Shown in pieces: positions 1 to 5,032 of a DNA stretch of 5,032 nucleotides. The stretch comes from Chroococcidiopsidaceae cyanobacterium CP_BM_RX_35 (GTDB lineage Bacteria > Cyanobacteriota > Cyanobacteriia > Cyanobacteriales > Chroococcidiopsidaceae). The notes under the pieces are model-generated. The model made no database searches. It was not told the origin of the DNA and was given only the letters and a program-made list of their open reading frames with translations. A program made the translations under genes and the position numbers. The stretch is taken from NCBI GenBank assembly GCA_019242465.1, contig JAFAVL010000501.1:1-5032 (forward strand), written 5' to 3'. The first letter of the stretch is position 1; the number at the start of each line of letters is the position of its first letter.

Positions 1-3000
1 CACAAAGGTTCCGGCAAAGAAAGTGACGCCAACTTCGGGGAACGAGTCATCCCCATACTGCCAGAAACCACCGTCTAGGGCATCCATAAACTTTGACTGA
101 CCAGCGACAACACCGATGGGTAAGCCTCCCCCCACAATCTTTCCATAGCTGGCAATGTCAGCCTGAATACCGAAGTAGGCCTGGGCACCTCCTGGATGCA
201 CTCGGAACCCAGTCACGACTTCATCAAAAATGAACGCTGTACCAGATCGTTCCGTCAGCTGACGGAGTTCCTGCAAAAACTCTTTGGGCTGTAGCTCTGG
301 ACGACGGCTTTGAACGGGTTCAACCATAATTGCCGCAAGTTCACTAGCCCTACTCCTCAAGATCTCCAGGGACTCAGGAGTGCCATAGTCCAACACCAGA
401 ACATTTTCAAACATTGATGGCATAATGCCAGGAGCTGCGGGAAAGGAGCGCAGTTTTGGACTTCCCCGCACAATCACCTCATCGAAAGTGCCATGATATG
501 CTCCAGCAAAGATGGCGATTGTGCTACGCCCCGTAACTGTGCGAGCCAGTCGCATTGCAGTCATGACAGCCTCTGAGCCCGTGTTGCAGAATGCCACTCG
601 CTCAAGCCCGGTAAATTCAGTCATCAATTTGGCAACTTTTCCTGCCAAAGGAGTCTGTGGACCAATTTCCATCCCCTGCTGCAATTGAGCTGCAATCGCT
701 TCTGTGATAAATGAAGGTGACCAGCCAAACAGATTGAGACCAAAACCATTGGTTAAATCGACATACTCATTACCATCTACGTCCCAAAGTTTTGAACCTA
801 ACGAACGGTTGGTAATGATGGGGTAAACCATTTCCTTCCAAACCGGACGAAATCCAGAGACTGTACGTGGATCGGCAAGGTGCTGTCGGTGAGTTTGAGT
901 GAGGCGCTTTGACTCCTTGGTGCGGCCGGTGTAACTTGCAATGAACCGATTGAGATGAAACTGCTGCTCCTGGCTCAGCTCACTACTCACAGATTTATCA
1001 ATCTTGGCACCTGGACCAAAAGTCTTTTTGGTACTAGCTGCTGCCGAACCGTTGTGTCCATTCCCGTTAGTTGAGTTTGAGAGCGAGGGATCTGGGAGAA
1101 GGCTGGTAATACCTTGTCCCTCAGTTCCAACCGGGTTAGGCGTTTGGGGCTTGGTTGCTATCTTGCCTTGAAGCAGGTCAAGCTGCTGAGCGATGATTTG
1201 TAATTGTTGCTGAATCACAACCTCGACCCCAGTAGATTGTGGGTTAAGAGGTACGGGATGTGCAGTTCCATTGGTTCCATTCCCCTGTCCCGACAGAGAA
1301 AGTGTTGCCATATTTGAAGTATCTACTGGCGTAGCAGGCAGCGCGGAGTTGGTTGCGAGTAAGGGGGTTTGTGGTGTCTCATCGGGTGGCAGAGTTTGAT
1401 CGATAAATTCAGCTAAAGTACTGAGATTCGGACAAGCCTCTAGCAACTGGCGAAATGTAACTTTAACGTTGAATTTCTTCTGTAGAGCTAACCCCACCTG
1501 GGTCAGAGATAAGGAATCCAACCCCATCTCTAAAAACGTTGTCACTTCATCAGCATTAGTAAGAGTGTGCCCTGAAGTATCTTCTATAACTTCCTTGAGA
1601 AGGGGAATCAGCCTTTGCTTACGGGATTCTGACATAATGTACGACTGTACCTCTGGTATGGCATTTTCTGGTTTGTGTTGGCAGCTGGAAACTTGGATTG
1701 CAGCTGAGGTATAAGTTTTGCTGGTTAGAGGGTCCACCCAGAAACGTTGGCGCTCAAAGGGATAGGTAGGCAGCGGAATTCGATGTCTGTTTTCTTCTGC
1801 GTAGAAGCTGTCCCAATCGATGGCTACCCCTGCAAGCCAGAGTTGACCGACTGCCTGTAGCAAGGCTGTGCATTCTGCTTCCCCATCCGCAGTCTGACCT
1901 AAAGAGGAAATTGCGATTTGCTGTTTGAGATCCTTTGCCTGCTGCCTTGCTAAAGTAGCCGTTGTGGTTCGGGGCCCAACCTCTAGTAACACTCGGTCCG
2001 GCTGCTGCCAAAGGGTTTGGACTCCCTCGGCAAAGCGAACGGTTGCCCGCAGATGTTTTGCCCAGTACATTGGGTCGGTTGCTTGCTCATCCGTAATCCA
2101 ATCTGCAGATACTGTGGAGACGAAGGGAATTTGAGGCGGTGCCAGCCTGATGGTCCTAACAACATCAGCAAAAGGTGCAATGATGGCATCCATCATTGGA
2201 GAATGGAAGGCATGAGATGTATGCAAATGGCGACAGGCAATATCCTCTGTTTGCAGTTCTTGCTGGAGAGTCGTGATCGCCTCGGTAGGTCCCGAAACCA
2301 CACAAAGGGAAGGACCATTAATTGCCGCAATAGCGAGTTCTTTGCCCAGCCGTTTCTCCATTTCCTTTGCTGGTAGAAGAACCGAGAGCATAGCTCCTCC
2401 CGGCAGTTCCCACATCAAGCGCCCCCTAGTGGCAACCAGCGTCAACCCATCTTCTAGGGAGAACACGCCAGCTAAGGAAGCTGCGACAAACTCACCGATA
2501 CTATGACCAATCATGGCTTCGGGCTTGACTCCCCAACTCTGCCAAAGCTGAGCTAGGGCATATTCAATCGCAAATAGTGCTGGTTGAGTGAAGCAAGTCT
2601 GACGCAGCGATGTGGTTGCAGTTTCTGCATCCCCAGTGGCTGGGTACATGACTTCTCGTAGATCCCTTGCTAACAAAGGTTTGAGGATTTCAGCGCACCG
2701 ATCTACTGCTGAACGAAAAACTGATTCATGACGGTAGAGGTTCAAACCCATGTTGACGTACTGCGATCCTTGTCCGGGAAACATAAAGACGACAGATGGA
2801 TCGCGGATTTCAGTGTTGCGGGTTAGAACTCGATTCGGGTCTAGAGTTTCTAGAACCTGAATAGCATCCACCGCGTCACGGCACACGGCTATAAGGCGGT
2901 GGTTGAAAGCCTTACGTCCTCGCTGTAGAGTGTAGGACACATCAGCCAAGACAACCTCTGGGTTTTGCTGCAGGTACTCTTTTAGATTGGCTGTTGCTTT

Positions 3001-4377
3001 CTCTAAAGCTGTACTGGTTTTTGCTGAGAGTAATAACAGCTGCTGTGCCCGCCCTAGAGCTGAGGGTTCTAGCTCTGGGGCTTCCTCCAGTACTATATGT
3101 GCATTAGTGCCACCTACACCAAAGGAGCTGACGCCCGCTCGTCGGGGAGTATCACCATCTGGCCATTCTAAGAGCCGAGTATTGACATAGAAGGGACTAT
3201 CGGCAAGGTCAATTTCCGGGTTAGGAGTTTCAAAGTTCAAGCTGGGCGGAATTTTTTTGTGCTTCAGCGCGAGAGCAGTCTTAATCAATCCCGCTACCCC
3301 AGCGGCAGCAACTAAGTGACCGACATTGCTCTTGATCGAGCCAATAGCACAAAATTGTTTGGCATCAGTTTGGATACGGAACGCTTGAGTGAGAGCCTCA
3401 ATTTCAATCGGATCGCCTAAGGGTGTAGCGGTGCCGTGGGTTTCAACATAGGAGATGGTTTCAGGGTGGAAATCAGCATAGGCTTGAGCGATCGCAATCA
3501 CCTCGGTCTGCCCATCCACACTAGGTGCAGTAAAGCTCACTTTGTGAGCACCATCATTGTTGATCCCAACACCCCGGATGACTGCATAAATGCGATCGCC
3601 ATCCTTCAGGACATCATCTAGACGCCTGAGTACCACCAAACCAGCACCATTATTAAACATTGTGCCTTGAGCATTGGCATCAAACGGACGACAATGCCCA
3701 TCTTTAGAGAGCATTCCCTCTTCCTGATACAAATAACCAGTATTCTGAGGGGTGGTAATAGAAATCCCACCTGCTAACGCCAGATCGCACTGATAACTGA
3801 TCAATGCCTGGAACGCTTGGATGACTGCTACTAGTGAGGTGGAGCAAGCTGTATTGATGCTGACGCTTGGACCCTTAATGTTCAGCTTATAGGAGGCGCG
3901 AGTGGTCAAAAAGTCCTTCTCGTTCGCCAGCATTGTCTGAAACTCACCTAAGCGGTCAATCACCTCTGGGCGACCACAAATATGCTTTTCAAAATAAGTA
4001 TTCCTGCCCGATCCAGCATATAGACCAATCGGTCCATCAAAGGACTCTGGAGTGTAACCTGAGTTTTCTAGCGCTTCGTGCGCTAACTCCAAAAATACCC
4101 TTGCCTGAGGGTCCATTAATTCGGCTTCACGAGGATTAATACCAAAGAAGGCGGCATCGAAGGTTTCTGCCCCTTTGATAATCCCTCTAGCTTTAATGTA
4201 ATTTGTATCCCTCCGCAGAAATTCCTCAATACTTGGGTCTAATTCGTCATCAGTAAAGAAAGTCGTTGATTCTCTTCCCTCACATAGATTTCGCCACAAC
4301 TCATCGATACTGTTAGCTCCGGGAAAGCGACCAACCATGGCAATAATCGCCACACCATCATCGCAAGCGTTTTCCAT
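1..4377 (-). CDS. Type I polyketide synthase KS-AT-ACP-aminotransferase (beta-amino-acid-forming module), C-terminus cut by window edge
   Basis: The protein extends an acyl chain by one malonyl unit and aminates the beta-carbon. ATG at 4377 is preceded by AGAAGGTGA at good spacing, and the KS starts almost at once; 1459 residues are visible without a stop. KS (about 7-434): Cys178 in NTACSTSL, His314 in VETHGTATPLGDP, His354 in KSNVGHL, with normal spacing. AT (about 531-830): FPGQGSQ from 533, Ser626 in GHSIGE, Arg651, and HAFH at 722-725, which indicates malonyl-CoA. The post-AT YPFERQRFW begins at 872. ACP (about 915-992): Ser955 in EMGLDSLSL. A flexible linker leads to the aminotransferase (about 1120 onward): GSEAVMTAMRLAR (Ser1268), AYHGTFD (His1295), EPVQSRRPE (Glu1353), FDEVVTGFR (Asp1385) and PLP Lys1413 in SYGKIVGGG. 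This is the glutamate-1-semialdehyde aminotransferase-like AMT of McyE, MycA and microginin synthetases. No KR, DH, ER or methyltransferase is present, so it is not McyE itself, which has a methyltransferase. The missing end may add an oxygenase, C or A domain; this is not visible. Confidence 0.95.
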   Translation of the reverse strand, partial: MENACDDGVAIIAMVGRFPGANSIDELWRNLCEGRESTTFFTDDELDPSIEEFLRRDTNYIKARGIIKGAETFDAAFFGINPREAELMDPQARVFLELAHEALENSGYTPESFDGPIGLYAGSGRNTYFEKHICGRPEVIDRLGEFQTMLANEKDFLTTRASYKLNIKGPSVSINTACSTSLVAVIQAFQALISYQCDLALAGGISITTPQNTGYLYQEEGMLSKDGHCRPFDANAQGTMFNNGAGLVVLRRLDDVLKDGDRIYAVIRGVGINNDGAHKVSFTAPSVDGQTEVIAIAQAYADFHPETISYVETHGTATPLGDPIEIEALTQAFRIQTDAKQFCAIGSIKSNVGHLVAAAGVAGLIKTALALKHKKIPPSLNFETPNPEIDLADSPFYVNTRLLEWPDGDTPRRAGVSSFGVGGTNAHIVLEEAPELEPSALGRAQQLLLLSAKTSTALEKATANLKEYLQQNPEVVLADVSYTLQRGRKAFNHRLIAVCRDAVDAIQVLETLDPNRVLTRNTEIRDPSVVFMFPGQGSQYVNMGLNLYRHESVFRSAVDRCAEILKPLLARDLREVMYPATGDAETATTSLRQTCFTQPALFAIEYALAQLWQSWGVKPEAMIGHSIGEFVAASLAGVFSLEDGLTLVATRGRLMWELPGGAMLSVLLPAKEMEKRLGKELAIAAINGPSLCVVSGPTEAITTLQQELQTEDIACRHLHTSHAFHSPMMDAIIAPFADVVRTIRLAPPQIPFVSTVSADWITDEQATDPMYWAKHLRATVRFAEGVQTLWQQPDRVLLEVGPRTTTATLARQQAKDLKQQIAISSLGQTADGEAECTALLQAVGQLWLAGVAIDWDSFYAEENRHRIPLPTYPFERQRFWVDPLTSKTYTSAAIQVSSCQHKPENAIPEVQSYIMSESRKQRLIPLLKEVIEDTSGHTLTNADEVTTFLEMGLDSLSLTQVGLALQKKFNVKVTFRQLLEACPNLSTLAEFIDQTLPPDETPQTPLLATNSALPATPVDTSNMATLSLSGQGNGTNGTAHPVPLNPQSTGVEVVIQQQLQIIAQQLDLLQGKIATKPQTPNPVGTEGQGITSLLPDPSLSNSTNGNGHNGSAAASTKKTFGPGAKIDKSVSSELSQEQQFHLNRFIASYTGRTKESKRLTQTHRQHLADPRTVSGFRPVWKEMVYPIITNRSLGSKLWDVDGNEYVDLTNGFGLNLFGWSPSFITEAIAAQLQQGMEIGPQTPLAGKVAKLMTEFTGLERVAFCNTGSEAVMTAMRLARTVTGRSTIAIFAGAYHGTFDEVIVRGSPKLRSFPAAPGIMPSMFENVLVLDYGTPESLEILRSRASELAAIMVEPVQSRRPELQPKEFLQELRQLTERSGTAFIFDEVVTGFRVHPGGAQAYFGIQADIASYGKIVGGGLPIGVVAGQSKFMDALDGGFWQYGDDSFPEVGVTFFAGTFV
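898..1401 (-). other. Interdomain linker between ACP and aminotransferase: low-complexity Asn/Gly/Ser/Thr tracts around a Gln-rich predicted helix
   Basis: This covers residues 993-1160 of the PKS. After the ACP comes a Pro/Thr-rich stretch, then GQGNGTNGTAH (a 9-bp near-tandem repeat at 1264-1281 encodes the NGT-NGT part). Next is an amphipathic Gln-rich segment (VEVVIQQQLQIIAQQLDLL, about 1051-1069), then a second flexible tract, NSTNGNGHNGSAAAS. Similar Gln-rich helices precede the AMT domain in related hybrid synthetases. From about 1120 the sequence becomes a conserved-looking lead-in to the AMT (ASYTGRTKESK, then ADPRTVSGFRP), so the true disordered linker is about 993-1119. The likely role is a tether giving the ACP reach to the AMT active site, with the helix possibly a dimer-forming coiled coil. 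The role is inferred. Confidence 0.6.
3488..3495. repeat. HIP1 palindrome (GCGATCGC), copy 1
   Basis: This is an exact copy of the octameric palindrome that is strongly over-represented in many cyanobacterial genomes. It lies inside the KS coding region. It supports a cyanobacterial origin; no local function is implied. Confidence 0.75.
3592..3599. repeat. HIP1 palindrome (GCGATCGC), copy 2
   Basis: A second exact copy lies 104 bp from the first, also inside the KS coding region. Two exact octamers this close together are unlikely by chance in sequence of this composition and agree with a cyanobacterial host. Confidence 0.75.
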
Positions 4378-4384
4378 AGCCTTG

Positions 4385-4393
4385 TCACCTTCT
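4385..4393 (-). promoter_or_regulatory. Shine-Dalgarno site of the PKS gene, overlapping the NRPS stop codon
   Basis: Read on the minus strand the sequence is AGAAGGTGA, a good match to the 16S rRNA anti-SD, ending 7 nt before the ATG at 4377. Its last three bases are the TGA stop of the upstream NRPS. A ribosome terminating on the NRPS therefore sits on the PKS initiation site, which suggests co-transcription and translational coupling of the two subunits. This site fixes the PKS start: no competing in-frame start with a comparable SD was seen. Confidence 0.8.
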
Positions 4394-5032
4394 CGCTGCT
4401 CGTCGTTGATGACTCCGTGCCGCTTTCTGTCGCTGTATGCGAACCTGCACATCTCCCCCCAGCTGCTGTCTGTCTTCTTGGCTGAGGTACTGAGCCAAAG
4501 TACGGATTGTGGGATATTGGTAGAGCTTGACTACTCGCAGGTTAGTCCCGGCAAATTGCTTCTGGACTCTAGCAACCATATGTAGTCCTAGAATTGAAGT
4601 ACCACCCAGATCAAAGAAATTATCTTCTATTCCAACCTGACTGAGTCCTAGAACACCGCACCAGATTTCAGCCAGCATCTGCTCAACAGCTGTGCTGGGA
4701 GCAATGAAGCTTTCCTTAGACCCTGTACCACTTGCAGGTATTGGCAGTGCCCTTCGATCTGCCTTTCCATTGGGAGTTAGAGGAATTTTGTCGAGTACTA
4801 TAATTACCGCTGGCACCATATACTCTGATAGCTGCTCTGTGAGGTACGCTTTAAGTTGTTTGACGTTGGGTTGTCTCTCACCTTTAGGGGCAACATAAGC
4901 AATGAGGCGCTTGTCTCCCAGCATGTCCTCGCGCACAACGACAACTGCATCACCTACAGAATCGTGCTGTCCTAAAATTGTCTCTATCTCTCCTAACTCA
5001 ATTCTGTAACCCCGGATTTTGACTTGGTCGTC
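4385..5032 (-). CDS. Nonribosomal peptide synthetase, C-terminal fragment (end of adenylation domain + peptidyl carrier domain)
   Basis: This is the 3' end of an NRPS gene; its 5' part lies beyond the right edge, so 215 residues and the TGA stop are visible. The A domain selects and adenylates a substrate and loads it on the carrier. The fragment opens inside core motif A8 (DDQVKIRGYRIELGEIE, residues 1-17), followed by A9 (LSEYMVP, 68-74) and A10 (TPNGKADRRAL, with the catalytic-type Lys at residue 90). A carrier domain follows (about 107-185). Its phosphopantetheine Ser is residue 146 in DNFFDLGGTSIL, where Thr replaces the more usual His of GGHS. The protein then ends in a basic tail (RIQRQKAARSHQRRAARR) with no thioesterase, reductase or condensation domain, so the chain must pass to another protein. 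The next gene begins 7 bp on with a KS, the natural acceptor. The substrate cannot be predicted because motifs A3-A6, which hold the specificity residues, are outside the window. Confidence 0.95.
   Translation of the reverse strand, partial: DDQVKIRGYRIELGEIETILGQHDSVGDAVVVVREDMLGDKRLIAYVAPKGERQPNVKQLKAYLTEQLSEYMVPAVIIVLDKIPLTPNGKADRRALPIPASGTGSKESFIAPSTAVEQMLAEIWCGVLGLSQVGIEDNFFDLGGTSILGLHMVARVQKQFAGTNLRVVKLYQYPTIRTLAQYLSQEDRQQLGGDVQVRIQRQKAARSHQRRAARR

Noticed and set aside
1264..1281. Short tandem repeat as a mobile-element or CRISPR-like signal
   Set aside because: It is two imperfect 9-bp units that encode Asn-Gly-Thr repeats in a flexible linker; there are no further units or spacers.
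1469..2189. Several short open frames on both strands opposite or out of frame with the ACP and AT region
   Set aside because: All overlap the continuous PKS frame and show no domain similarity; they are shadows of coding sequence.
2017..2376. 119-codon open frame on the plus strand
   Set aside because: It lies wholly antisense to the AT domain, which has intact catalytic motifs in its own frame. Its translation is Cys- and Arg-rich without a recognisable domain, and no convincing RBS was seen.
1..4377. Identification as mcyE or ndaF (microcystin/nodularin synthetase)
   Set aside because: The aminotransferase is McyE-like, but there is no C-methyltransferase between AT and ACP, and the upstream gene ends in A-PCP rather than a PKS module.
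4380..4383. AAGG closer to the PKS start codon as an alternative Shine-Dalgarno
   Set aside because: It leaves only 2 nt before the ATG, too short for initiation; the AGAAGGTGA upstream has correct spacing.
4375..4390. Possible terminator or promoter between the two genes
   Set aside because: The gap is only 7 bp and contains no hairpin or T-run; it is fully accounted for by the stop/SD overlap.
4337..4898. Plus-strand open frames across the NRPS/PKS junction
   Set aside because: They are antisense to the A-domain/PCP motifs and the KS N-terminus, with no recognisable protein features.

Overview
The window is the middle of a modular hybrid NRPS/PKS gene cluster, read entirely on the minus strand. 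It suggests a cyanobacterium, most likely a filamentous or colonial producer of cyanopeptides. Three things point there: the domain type (a ketosynthase/acyltransferase/ACP followed by an in-line aminotransferase, as in the microcystin, microginin and puwainaphycin families), the balanced base composition, and two copies of the HIP1 octamer GCGATCGC about 100 bp apart. The species and the product cannot be named from the sequence alone.

Layout in transcription order (right to left): (1) 5032-4385, the last 215 residues of an NRPS. It contains the end of an adenylation domain (motifs A8, A9, A10), one peptidyl carrier domain with a GGTS phosphopantetheine site, and a short, very basic C-terminal tail. 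(2) A 7-bp gap; the Shine-Dalgarno sequence of the next gene overlaps the NRPS stop codon. (3) 4377-1, the first 1459 residues of a type I PKS with the order KS - AT (malonyl type) - ACP - glutamine- and Asn/Gly-rich linker - PLP aminotransferase (AMT). It runs off the left edge inside the AMT domain. The reading frame is open from 4377 to 1, with all catalytic residues visible within the window intact.

How they work together (inference from domain logic): the upstream NRPS presents an aminoacyl, peptidyl or other acyl thioester on its last carrier. The KS takes this chain and extends it with one malonyl unit loaded by the AT. The module has no KR, DH, ER or C-methyltransferase, so the ACP-bound intermediate stays a beta-keto thioester, the substrate for an AMT of this type, which converts it to a beta-amino thioester. 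The line therefore probably installs a beta-amino acid-type unit directly after an NRPS step. In microginin and mycosubtilin the comparable unit follows a fatty acid starter. If the upstream unit is an alpha-amino acid, the result would be a 3,4-diamino acid residue.

There is no non-coding stretch longer than 7 bp. No RNA gene, mobile element, CRISPR array, terminator or independent promoter was seen. Open frames on the plus strand and in the other minus-strand frames are shadows of these two genes.
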